From positions 558,001 through 622,000 of the forward strand of contig JBLDXI010000015.1 in the NCBI GenBank assembly GCA_047495785.1: 64,000 nucleotides of DNA. Direction: 5' to 3'. Position 1 is the stretch's first letter, and the number at the start of each line of letters is the position of its first letter. This document shows positions 47,001 through 57,732 of this stretch, in pieces. Under the pieces are notes generated by a model. It was given only the letters and a program-made list of their open reading frames with translations. It was not told the DNA's origin and made no database searches. Source of the DNA: Lepidodermella squamata (taxonomy: Eukaryota; Gastrotricha). The position numbers and the translations under genes were made by a program.

Positions 47001-48720
47001 AAAAAAGAGAGAAAAATCCACGTGCTTTTCAAAACGAAAAAATTGCTTTTTATAAAAATGAATTACTCAAATCTCATCCAAATCTAACGAGGATTTCAGG
47101 AATGTTTACAACAGACTAGATCTATCGACTGGTGAAACCTGCTCCGAAGAATTCCTCATCGTTTCAGATTTATCACAAAAAACTATCATCCGTACTTTAG
47201 GTATCCGCATAGATGCCCATGTACAACACATCACTATTCGGAGCCTATACAATATGCGCGATTGTACAGCACACATAAAACCACTGCCGTAGCAATTATC
47301 TAGCGGACAATAACCGTCGAGCCTCGATAAATTTCAGCTAGGTTTCATTCAATATCTTTTTTATTACGAGGATGATGTCATGTTTTTATGAAAAAGCTGA
47401 TTAATCAGGCTCTGAAGCTAACAATTTCTCAATTACCGTGCCTGAATTTTTCAAAAGCGGCTGATCACTGGAAAGTTTCTGCTTTTACTTAATGCTTAAT
47501 TTGTCGATAAATCGTTGGTTGATCAGTCTCCAGCATTTGCATCAACGTTTCGTTCACGTTGCATGAATACAAGGCCCCGACTGCACTAGTTGAGAAAGAA
47601 TGACGTGGTTTACCCACAGGCAAATGTTCCCCATCGAGTGAGGACGGAAGATTACGGGGACTTGACGTAGAAATTTGATTTCGTGGATAATTAATCGAAA
47701 TTTCCGCGAAATTAATGCGAAATTAATGCGAAGAAATCGGTGAAAACGGGTCAACTTGCCGACCATCCCTCTCGAATACCCCAGGATGGAATTTCGATCT
47801 ATCCGTATCGTCAGATAACTCAAGATGTGCCCTACAAACATATTGATTTAGGAATTTTTGCTTTGAAAATTCGCTAAAAGTTGAATTCGATGAATTCTTG
47901 ATCGCCGCTTGAGGAATATTGCTTTCCGATGTTGGCTACAAGGTTTTGAGACCAGGACGCCGATATCTTGCATGGTCAGGACATACAAGCAATTTGAAAA
48001 TGGTCAGCCTCAGAATGAAATTGAGATTTTTTTAAACTTGAAGGTTCTTCATCATTCTTTGATCCAAAAAAAAATGCCACCGTGTCCGCCATAGTCTCAT
48101 AGACCTCTGATTAAATTTTTTTGAGTTCGAAATTGAAAAAACGACGCTACTGCAATTATACGATACCGGCCACCCTATCCGCCCAGACTTATACAGGCAT
48201 AGTCCGTAATATTTGTGCTGCAAAGACTTTCGCGAGTGAAAACTGGAATAGCTGAATTCAGATCTGAATGCTGAGCCTCTGAAACTTTTTCAAACCAAAT
48301 TTTCTTGGTGATATAGTAGGCGAGGGAGAATCTTGGGGTAATTCATGTGAGTTATTTAGAATCTAGAATTTTTTTGGTTGTCCTGCCGTATTTGATTCGT
48401 TTTTTTAATATGGACGCGTAGTGGTTCCACTCGTGAGACCCTAAGATCCTAAATTATCCACATTAATATTTAATCACTCCGCTTTCATCGCATTTTTGAG
48501 ATTACGCGAGTAACACAGACCTGCTTCGATCGCAGAGTCATTACGGCATAGCTCTACTGCTGGGCTGAAATAGCAAAGCCGCCTCACGTGCGAATTTTCT
48601 GATCTCACTTAAGCTAATAAAATCGTCCTCGACCAAAAGACAACGTGACTTATGCTCCAATCAAACACAGAAATCCTTTAAAACACCTCGGATGTTTAAT
48701 GCTTTGCCTCCAGTCTCGAA
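47001..48720. other. Intergenic region between retrotransposon and receptor gene 2
   Basis: Stop-rich. The last 350 bp (from 48370) belong to the duplicated receptor unit. No other gene recognised. Confidence 0.5.
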
Positions 48721-51680
48721 ATGATTTTCATCTTCCTCCTTTTCGGCTCAAGCTTACAGTTTCTCCAGGCAAAAGCTAAACTCGCTCTTAATGCATCGAT
48801 GCCGGCATACGAAGCGTCCTATGACTTTGGAAATAGGACGAGCAATCGCACGAAGATTCACGTCCTAATGTCGATAACATACAGTGGGTCTTTCGAGATG
48901 GGCCCGCCGTGCAGTGAAGCGAAAGGCATTGCTCTTGACCAGCTTAGATCCAATCCCAACTGGCTGCCAGAGTACGAGGTCGTGCTAGATCTAATTGACG
49001 ACCAATGCGCCGATGCTGTAGCTCTAGATAGCTATACCAAACGGCTGAGGTCGATCGACGACTCAAAACACCTTTTCCCCATATTGGTAGCCCCAGAGTG
49101 TGACGAGCAAATAGGTCAAGTGATGTCTGCATCTCTGGTGAAACAATTCAATTTTTTTGGCGTAAGTCCCGTTCCAGTTAGAAATTTTATTCAATTTCTT
49201 CTCAATTTCTCAGATGACCTTAGCTCAAGGATCAAACAGGCTTTACCTAGAGAGGAATCGGTTTCCTAACTACTTCAATTTCGGCCAAAGAGGCGACATT
49301 CAATACATAGCCCTAGCGAAATTCATATCGAACATGGGATGGGATAAAGTAGCAGTTATTTCCATTTTTCAATACTACTCAAATATGGTGAGCTATAGAG
49401 GATTCTGGATTGATATTAGTATTATTGATTTTTTCAGATGGATCCTGGTCTTGTGATGGCTCTTGAATCCGAGAACATAACGATATCCTACTTCGGAAAA
49501 TTTGACATGTCCTATGACGACATACCCGAGGTTAGAAACGAGTTCGAGACGATGAAGCGAATCGACCCCAGGATTATCATCAACCAGAATGGAAGAACAA
49601 CAGCTTTAGCGTGCTGGCTGTACATGATGGGCATGTATGGCCCTCAATATGTTGTATTCAGCCTTTCATGGTTCCCTTGGCTTTACCCGGGCGTTCCGAT
49701 GTACCCCGAGAACGTGGATTGGTGCAATGAGGAGAGAGTTCTAAAAGTTGCCCCTAGTTTTATCTACTACGGCGATACAGGTCTTGGGCAAATTCTTGGT
49801 CCTGAAACTACTGATTCGACTGGCCTATCGGAGGTGGCGATGCGGGAGAAGTTGAAAGAAAGGATCGAGAGGCCTGAAACCCATATAAACTGGGAGTATT
49901 GGCCTGTTATTTGCTACGACAGAGCGCTGACGGTAGGATATCTTCTACATGAGACAGAGCGTGTCCTAAACGAGAGGAACGAGACATTGATCGACTGGGT
50001 AACCTCAGGCCAGAATTTCAAGGCCAGAGGTAGCGCAATTGTAGAATCGATCAAAGAAGCTTCGTATAGGCTCAATATCACTGGCTTGAAGGGTGAGTAT
50101 GGCATTAAGCGTGAAACTAACTTGACCAAAGGATACGTCCCAATTACCTTCACCCGAACTTTTGCAAACAATTCCGGATTCGCAACAGCAGCGTATCTGA
50201 AGCAAAATGAGAAGAACCCTATGAGAGTTCTTGATCTAGTGTGGAGGACAAAAAACAGCTTGCCACCTACGGACGAGGTGGAGAAAATCGATGTTAATGT
50301 ACCAATGATTCCGCGAACATCTAGTTATATTTTGATTGTGATAGCTGCGGCTCAATGTTTCTTGATTATTTCGAGTATATCCATCGGTTTCATCAAGAAA
50401 CGGAGACTAACGGATCGTTTCAAACAAATGCAGTTCAGGAGTGCCGACTTTATAATCCTAAGTGGAGACCTAGTGTTAATGGTTTCCATATTTTTTATTC
50501 CTCTCGGAACTGGCGATGCATCGATTCAGGTGAATTGCACTGCCATAGCATTTCTTTGGGCTGCAGGAATTTCAATGATTTTCGCTGGCATATCCTCAAA
50601 GTTAAACATCCAAGAGCTACTAATGCCGAACCCTGTCTCATTTCAAAGCAGAGCGTATAGCTCGATCAGCAATACCCCAGCTATCCGTATGGTAGATGAG
50701 GAATCTAGCTTTAGTAGAGCAGTTAATTCCTTCCTCAATAGTACGAAGCTATTCTCAGCCTGTTGGACTATGACCCAATTAGGTATCATAGCGATACTTA
50801 TAGCCGTGAGGCCAATTCAGGCGACACCGCACTTCACAGGCCAGGCACTAGAAGGATCAGATTCTAGTGTTATCATCCGGCCTTATTACTACAAATGCCA
50901 GGTTTTAAAGTCATTCTTCGAAAGTTTGGACGGACTTGCGATCGCATCCATCGCGGTCTTACTGCAATTCGGACTGCTGTTCCGCATATGCTTTCAAGTA
51001 TACAGTGTTCAAACATCCAAGGTAAGTATCGATTTCCTGAGTCGCAAATCACCGACAGTCTTGATTTTTACACCCCACATTTTAGCGCTTGAAGCGATCT
51101 TTTCGAGGTCGAGACGTGCGTAATATGGCGAGATTTGTCTACTGCAAAATCTCACTAATCGTAGCTGCAATCGCGTTGGCGTTCATGAGCCCGCCGTATC
51201 AAACCGAATATCAGCCTGTTCTACTAGCTTCCTTTGCCATGGCATTCACAGCGGCTAATTTTGTTCCTGTCGTCATTATGAAGGTATGAAAGATGACACA
51301 TGAATTTTGATTAGCAAGTGCGTGTGTCTTTTCAGATGCTGATCAAAACTCGGACACTTGTCGTGTTAGCAGGGCATGTTGAAATCGGGAGGGCACATCC
51401 CTCATGAATGTCGGCTTAGGTCATCTCAAATCGACAACTTACTGCCGCAATGGAAGTTTATTTTGATTATGTAGGTTGAAGTTATGATTAAATGAATAAT
51501 TCTGTGCTGTTGACCTGATTTTTCTTCACCATCCAATGTCCAACTTTTATCCAATTCCACCCGTAGGGGAACATTTAATCACTCGAAAGCGTCTGTTTAT
51601 TCTTAAAGAAACACGCAAGGGATGAAAAAAACTTAATATCGAAATTTGATCTGAAGATGTTGCTGAGATCACTGATCGCC
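48370..51680 (+). repeat. Direct duplication unit, copy 2 (receptor gene 2 with flanks)
   Basis: Partner of 37287-40617. Coding parts are nearly identical over long stretches, and introns and both flanks are also recognisable, which implies a fairly recent duplication. Confidence 0.7.
48721..51407 (+). CDS. GABA-B-like class C GPCR, paralogue 2
   Basis: Exons 48721-49161, 49214-49387, 49438-51021, 51086-51283, 51336-51407; all junctions phase 0; 822 residues. Same layout as paralogue 1: signal peptide (MIFIFLLFGSSLQFLQAKA), Venus-flytrap domain, seven helices and the same short tail ending IGRAHPS. Exons 2, 3, 4 and 5 have exactly the same lengths as in paralogue 1 (174, 1584, 198, 72). Substitutions lie mostly in the extracellular half (for example IIINQNGRTTALAC against IIVSQSGRTTAVAC) and in the first helix. 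Both copies look functional. An AG lies 8 nt before the ATG here as well. Confidence 0.85.
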
Positions 51681-52167
51681 GTGTGTGAACTAAATTATTG
51701 TCGCAAATCGATCATTATCTCAAATGAGAATTTTGAATAGCATTAGGTTAGATTTGCGTTCGGCGTTCGCTATCAACCATTGAATGTAAAACAAACTGAA
51801 TCATAGATGAATCGATCTAATCATCAACCTCAGCTGCGTAAAATGAATGCTATATGTATCATGAAAACCGCTAGAAAATATCGGTTTAAAGTTTGTCCAC
51901 GGTGTTAAATTTGAAGTAATCTCTGCCTGATGTTCCTCAATGTTTCTCAGTGCTACTTGAATAAAGAAAGGTTAAAAGAAAGGCCAGAATTTAGCTCTCC
52001 TGATAAAACTCACAGACTTCCAGATATTCCTCTAACACAGTCATACACACATTCTGAACTCTGATGCTTAGTTAGTTGAGCAGGTGAATCTACATTCGAC
52101 TTGGTGAATCAATAAGCTCCCCATGCAAATGTGGATTAAATACTACTTCACAAAATCTGCGACAAGC
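51408..52167. other. Intergenic region
   Basis: Duplicated 3' flank to about 51680, then unremarkable AT-rich sequence up to the phospholipase-like gene. Confidence 0.5.
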
Positions 52168-52601
52168 ATGAAGTGTTTAGCTATCCTGTTCGTCGTACTG
52201 ACTTTACAATGCGACGTCAATGCTGAGGAATTCGCGTGTGGCAGCACCAGATCCCAACAATTAATCGCTGAGGCGATGATTGATGAGCACTGCTCGAGCA
52301 ATAAGGGTGATAAATTTCAATAATTTCCATTACAGATTCCTAACTAAATATTTCAGACCAGGTTAACCAATGTTGTTTAGCCCATGATACTTGCTACTCC
52401 AATCAAAAAGGCAGGCGGCGATGCGATAACACCTTTTGCGAGTGTCTTCGAGCGGCTACAACAGATTCGGACTGGTGCAACAATACAGGCTCACGTCTAA
52501 TGTGCATGGCTGTGAAGAACTTTGGCACTAAGGCATACAAGAATGCGAAGAGTGGCTCAGAGAAATTATCTAATTCTACCAGATCCCTATTAAGGCAATA
52601 G
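52168..52601 (+). CDS. Small secreted phospholipase A2-like protein
   Basis: Two exons, 52168-52306 and 52357-52601 (phase 1); 127 residues. Signal peptide MKCLAILFVVLTLQCDVNA; the chosen Met is the one that starts it (an in-frame Met at 52123 lies further up). The second exon carries the phospholipase A2 active-site motif QCCLAHDTCYSNQ, with the catalytic His-Asp pair, followed by CDNTFCECL. The family's glycine-rich calcium loop is not recognisable before the CC, and the protein is short. It thus resembles the divergent PLA2-like proteins of invertebrates. Catalysis is possible but unproven; a non-enzymatic secreted role is an alternative. Confidence 0.75.
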
Positions 52602-52875
52602 TGATTATAACTCTGAGGCTATGGGCATGCTATATTCAAAGCAAAATTCGTGGAGTCATAAATTGTTTCCGATTTATCTTTCAATTAAATATCAGCTATA
52701 AGACTTGAGGAGATTTTTTAAATTTAGTTGGTAATGTGCAGCATGAGGCGATCGCCGAGCGTGTTTTAATGGGATGGCTAGTTCTTATCGCATTGAGAGA
52801 TAACACCAGCTTCTTAAATATTCCTCTTAATGCATCTGAATGCATTTTGAATACATTTCATTCCAAGCAGATAAA
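52602..52875. other. Short intergenic region
   Basis: 3' UTR of the phospholipase-like gene and leader of the galaxin-like gene; an acceptor-like CCAAGCAG lies 5 nt before the next ATG. Confidence 0.4.
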
Positions 52876-53154
52876 ATGACGACAAATTGTTTCTTGCAAT
52901 TACTGATACTTGTTTGTTCTCTCGCTGCAATTTACAGTGATGCTAAGCTCCAAGATGCTGTAACAATTCGAGACGAGCCACTTTGTAACGGTGTTCCTTT
53001 TGATCCGACTCAATACATCTGCTGCGATGGAGTTATAAACGGCCAGCCTTCGAATACTTACTACGTATGCTGCGGGACGAAAGCTTTCAATGTTATCTGG
53101 CAGTCTTGCTGCAACGGAAAAATCGTCAACACCAAACCTTGCCCGAGCTTATAA
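52876..53154 (+). CDS. Small secreted galaxin-like Cys-rich protein
   Basis: One exon of 92 residues beginning MTTNCFLQLLILVCSLAAIYS, a clear signal peptide. An in-frame Met at 52840 is less likely because it would put charged residues before it. The mature part has the galaxin pattern: LCNGVPF, YICCDGVING, YYVCCGTKAFN, SCCNGKI, with paired CC spaced about 15 residues apart. Galaxins are extracellular matrix proteins, first known from coral skeleton. Here the size suggests a minimal single-domain member; its role is unknown. AATAAA at 53224-53229. Confidence 0.7.
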   Translation: MTTNCFLQLLILVCSLAAIYSDAKLQDAVTIRDEPLCNGVPFDPTQYICCDGVINGQPSNTYYVCCGTKAFNVIWQSCCNGKIVNTKPCPSL

Positions 53155-53724
53155 TGACAGTGTTGCTTCGGAGGCAGTTTACAATGTTTCTAACTAATAC
53201 ATTCGTATTCCTTTTCCAATTCAAATAAACGAAATTTTTTCGGGAATATACGGGCATTTTTCGGGAGCTTATTCTAACATTTTCGAGAATTTTCGCATAT
53301 TTATAATAACCAACGGTGCTGCGATATCCAGGTGTGATGATAGTCTGCAAAATAGATGTCATTCTTCAGCCAACAGTCTTAAAGAGGTAGGAGAGACGAT
53401 ACCGTCTTCTCTCTTCTCTCTTCTCTCTTCTCGCTTTCAATTTGAAACTTCATCCGTTGGAGACAATCTTTTATTTCTCAAGTCCCCTACTTTATCGGAA
53501 CATCTTAACCCGATCTTAATACCTTATTTCGAAAGTGTCATCCTCTTCTGCTGCAGCTAACGAGTTGCTTAACGGACTGGCGCCAAATGTTTCTCAGATT
53601 ATTCAACGCCATCGAGCTAGCTAATTTGCCCAGATTCGGCTGTGAAGTCTGAACGCTAGAAATTCTTACCTACATACATGCTGAGGCTTGGCGTTAGCTT
53701 TCAAATATCAGTTTGCATCACATA
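53155..53724. other. Intergenic region
   Basis: 3' UTR of the galaxin-like gene with AATAAA at 53224, a TTCTCTC microsatellite, and the leader of receptor 3. Confidence 0.5.
53405..53432. repeat. TTCTCTC microsatellite (about four units)
   Basis: Pyrimidine-only 7-bp unit repeated with little change. Confidence 0.9.
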
Positions 53725-56377
53725 ATGAATTATTGTAGCCTCTTATTATTCGTATTTTATCTCAGCATCTTCGATGTTGTGGCTAAACTAGCTCTAAACT
53801 CATCCATGCCTGATTTTGAGGCATCCTACGACTACCAGAATTTCACAGCGAACCGAACGAAAATTCATGTCATGATGTCGCTTTCTTTCAGTGGAATTCT
53901 ACCCATGGGACCTCCGTGCACTGAAGCGGAAGGCGTTGCGCTTGACCAACTTAGGTCCGATGCCACCTGGCTCCCCAAATATGACCTCATCCTTGACCTT
54001 ATCGACGATGAATGCCTCGATGCTACAACCATAAACACTTTCACTCAGAGAATGAGGTCCAGCGAAGAAGCGGACAATCTCCTCCCGATTATTGTTGCGC
54101 CAGAATGCGAAGAGCAAATCGCGCAGTTGATGTCCGCATCGCTAGTCAAACAGTTCAATTTTTTCGGAGTGAGTTTTGAATCATGATTCTTAGTGATGGA
54201 AAATCATTTCGTCACACTTTTCAGATGACTCTCGCTCAAGGGACGAACAGAATGTATCTTGAGAGGCAACGATTTCCTAATTACCTGAACTTCGGCCAGC
54301 GAGGGGATATTCAATACATTGCTCTTTCCAGGTTTATCTCAAAAATGGGCTGGAAGAGAGTCGCGATCGTATCGGATCTTCTCCACTATGCGAATATGGT
54401 GAGCAATATCCAATATCCATATTGATAAGAAAAACTCCAACCCCTCTATTTCAGATGGATCCAGGTCTTGTGATGGCCTTGGAGGATGAGGAAATCTCCA
54501 TAGCTTACTTTGGAAAAATCGAAATACCATACGATGATATACCAGAGGTGAGAAACGAATTCACCGCGCTAAAGCAATCAGATGCCAGAATTATCATATC
54601 GCAATCGGGAGGCCCCACAGCTGTAGCCTGTTGGCTATACATGATGGAAATGTATGGCCCTCAATATGTCATATTCAGCCTATCCTGGTTCCCATGGCTA
54701 TACCCAGGGGTAGCCATTGTGCCGGAAGGGAAGGAGTGGTGCACCGAGGACGTTGTACTACAAGTTTCGCCTAGTTTCATATACTACGGCGATACAGGAC
54801 TTGGGCAAATTCTTGGTCCTGAAACTACCGATTCGACTGGATTATCTGAAGCTGCGATGAGGGAGAAGTTGAAAGAGAGGATCGATAGACCTGAAACGCA
54901 TCCCAACTGGGAATATTGGCCTGTTATATGCTATGACAGAGCACTAACAGTTGGATACCTTCTACATGAGACAGAGCAGGTCCTGAACGAGAGGAACGAG
55001 ACTTTGATCGACTGGGTAACTTCAAGACAGAATTTCAGGTTAAGAGGTAACGAGATTGTGGAGTCAATCAAAGAAGCTTCGTATAGGCTCAATATCACTG
55101 GTTTGAAAGGGGAGTATGGTATTAATCGTGCGACTAAGCTCACTAAAGGTTACGTCCCTATCACCTTCACCCGGACCTTCGCGAACAATTCCGGATTCGC
55201 AACAGCAGCGTATCTCAAGCAAAATGAGAGGAATCCCATTAAAATTATTGACTTGGCATGGGGGACTCCTGATGGTCAACCACCACCTGATAAGATCAGA
55301 AAAATTGACGTGAACGTTCCCATGATTCCAACTTCGACGAGTTGCATTATCCTCTGTCTATCGACAGCGCTGTTTTCTTTCATACTGGCAGTTTTGCTGA
55401 TAGTTTACTTGAAACATCGAGGCCACACATACCGATTTAGGAAGCTCCTATTCAATAGCGGAGATTACGCAATCTTGTTGGGCGATTTGTTTCTTCTCGG
55501 CTTTATTTTCCTTCTGCCAGTTGGGCTAACCTATGAAACAATCGCAATCAACTGCAACTTTGACACTTTCATGATGGTGGTTGGGATGTCTCTCGTTCTA
55601 TCAGGAATTTCGACAAAGCTGCAAGTCAGCGGCAAAAACGCTCTTGATACAACGAGTGTGCGAAGTGCCCCTTTTCTCCTCAATCCGTCTTCGGTTTATC
55701 ACTATCGGAGGTTGCCGCTGATAAGAAGAATCTACGACAAAATTCGTACGAATTCGGTAGCCTCATTTCCGTGTCTTTGGGCTCTTCAGCAGGTCTTTCT
55801 GATGGCTGTTGCATTAGGAAACGAGCCACTAGAGTCAAAAATAATCTTCGGGCCTAAATTAGATGGGAGCGATTCGAGTACTATCTATCGGCCTTACTAC
55901 TACGCATGCAAATTTTCCGAGACATTTTTCAGCGATTCTTTGAGCCCGGTGTTTCTAGCGCTTGCTTGTCTTTTGCAATTTTGTCTTCTCATACGTATTT
56001 GCATCCAGGTGTATAAAGTTCAGACGACCAAGGTAATTTTTTTAATTGTATGTGATCCTCAAAATATCTCGGTTTTGTCTTTCCAGCGATTGATTCGATC
56101 GACTCGAGGCAAGGACATGCGTAATTTGTCAAAATGTGTCTATTGCAAAGTTACTCTAATTGCGGCTGGGATTGCACTAGCGTTCACGAAACCGCCAAAT
56201 CGATCCGAGTACATGCCCGTTTTGCTAGCTTCTTTCGCTCTGACGTTCACGACAGCTAATTTGATTCCTGTGGTCCTAATGAAGGTGCGAATCAACTATT
56301 TCGTCTCATTTAAATGTTCTTCTTGCTTTTTGTAGATGCTGAACACCAATCGCAGAATGGTTACAATTGTAGGCTAG
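53725..56377 (+). CDS. GABA-B-like class C GPCR, paralogue 3
   Basis: Exons 53725-54168, 54225-54398, 54455-56032, 56087-56284, 56336-56377, all phase 0; 811 residues. The Met at 53725 starts a signal peptide (MNYCSLLLFVFYLSIFDVVA). The intron positions equal those of the other two receptors. The extracellular lobes are well conserved (FIYYGDTGLGQILGPETTDS is almost shared), but the membrane region has diverged strongly: TM1 is CIILCLSTALFSFILAVLL. The tail is shorter and different (MLNTNRRMVTIVG). This is the oldest of the three duplicates. Possibly same ligand class but different coupling, as an inference from the conserved lobes and diverged helices. Confidence 0.85.
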
Positions 56378-57094
56378 GCCAGCCCATCGATATTTAACGT
56401 TAATAAGAAACCTTTGGCTAATATCTGGTGATATGAGTCATTTTGTGATTTCGACAGATCCACGAAACTATTCCGAAGAGGATGCGATCTTGCATGTTGG
56501 AGATGGGAAAGATTTTGTTGCTGTATTTGTTATTAGGACTAATGATTTCAACTAAAAACGAGTGAAGTCAGGAAATTTTGATGCTTATTCACCTGAAAAT
56601 GTTTCGCAGAGGTTCTGAGAGCTTGGAGCTCAAGTATTGATAATAATAGTTAGAGAGACCGCATTGCTAGAGATCGTTACAGCCTAATGATCAAGTCCTA
56701 CTTCACAGTTACGCTTATTCATCTTATTGTTCATGACCGGGATGCCGCCGTAACACCAATCGTCACGGATACCCCTTGAAAGTCGCACACTGATTCAGAA
56801 GTAAAGAACCTGCCAATTGCATCCCAGCAATATTATGCCTATGTTATTCAAGATTCCAGTTGTACATGAACAGAGGAAACGAAAGGCCCATGCCCGTATG
56901 AGACGCTCCATCTGAAAACAGGCTAATATATTCATTTTTTTGCGAACTTCCACACCATAAAGCAACGAAGGTAATAATGTTACATACGAAACATAGTTTA
57001 GTTTCTTAGTCTCATCTCGTGACATGGAACATTCTTTTTTCTGAAAATATTGGCATTAGCAGCATCAAAGTATCTCGCTAAGTAAAATGTCAAG

Positions 57095-57151
57095 AATTAT
57101 AAATGATTATTTATAATTATTATAATTATTTATAATTAATTATAAATTAAA
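57095..57151. repeat. AT-rich imperfect repeat of ATTATAATT type
   Basis: Interleaved TTATAATTAT/ATTTATAATTA words, partly self-complementary. Confidence 0.75.
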
Positions 57152-57666
57152 GAAGTAAAATGATTATTTGGGTTGCTTTCTAACGGAGTCGCTCACCTCT
57201 TATGTGCATCGTGTTTTCCCTTGAAGAGTGCTCCCTCGTTAGGATAAACATTCAGCTACTATTGGAGATTGAACTATTCAAAATGGGCTTATACACACCA
57301 GAAAGCGCAGCCGAGTATACTGTTTTTGTTTTGGCCGCCTTTCAAATCAAGTTAAGCATGTCTTTCACCAAAAGCGTCGAGACGGTTCCGCCTACTTCTT
57401 CACACTTCTCACATGCCACAAACCTGTCAAAACTGGAAGCCGACCTAACGCCCGCGAAGGCCGATGCACCACTAGTATGTGGCCGTAGTTAGACCAGAAG
57501 GCGTGACCTGAAAAATGATTAATCTAATAAATGTAAGGGAGTTATCTACCGCCGATTTTTCAGCTCGCGGGACAATCGTCTCTTATTGAGAGCCGCCCAT
57601 TATTATCATGCGAGGACGTGAGTCAGAAAACCCCCAAAGAGTGATCTCATAACACGCCCATTCGAG

Positions 57667-57674
57667 TATAAATA
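57667..57674 (+). promoter_or_regulatory. TATA box of the first propeller gene
   Basis: TATAAATA, 66 nt before the ATG; a good consensus TATA box at the right distance for a short leader. Confidence 0.55.
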
Positions 57675-57732
57675 CAGCTGAGATACTGCCAAAGGACATT
57701 TTCAATAACTACATAACTACTTTATTACGAAG

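Larger units (their letters stand above)
56378..57732. other. Intergenic region
   Basis: About 1.35 kb without a convincing gene; a 96-codon frame at 57202-57492 has no domain or signal. Holds an AT-rich repeat (57095-57151) and a TATA box for the next gene. Confidence 0.5.

Noticed and set aside
57202-57492. 96-codon plus-strand frame
   Set aside because: No recognisable motif or promoter; the intergenic surroundings are AT-rich and such frames are expected by chance.
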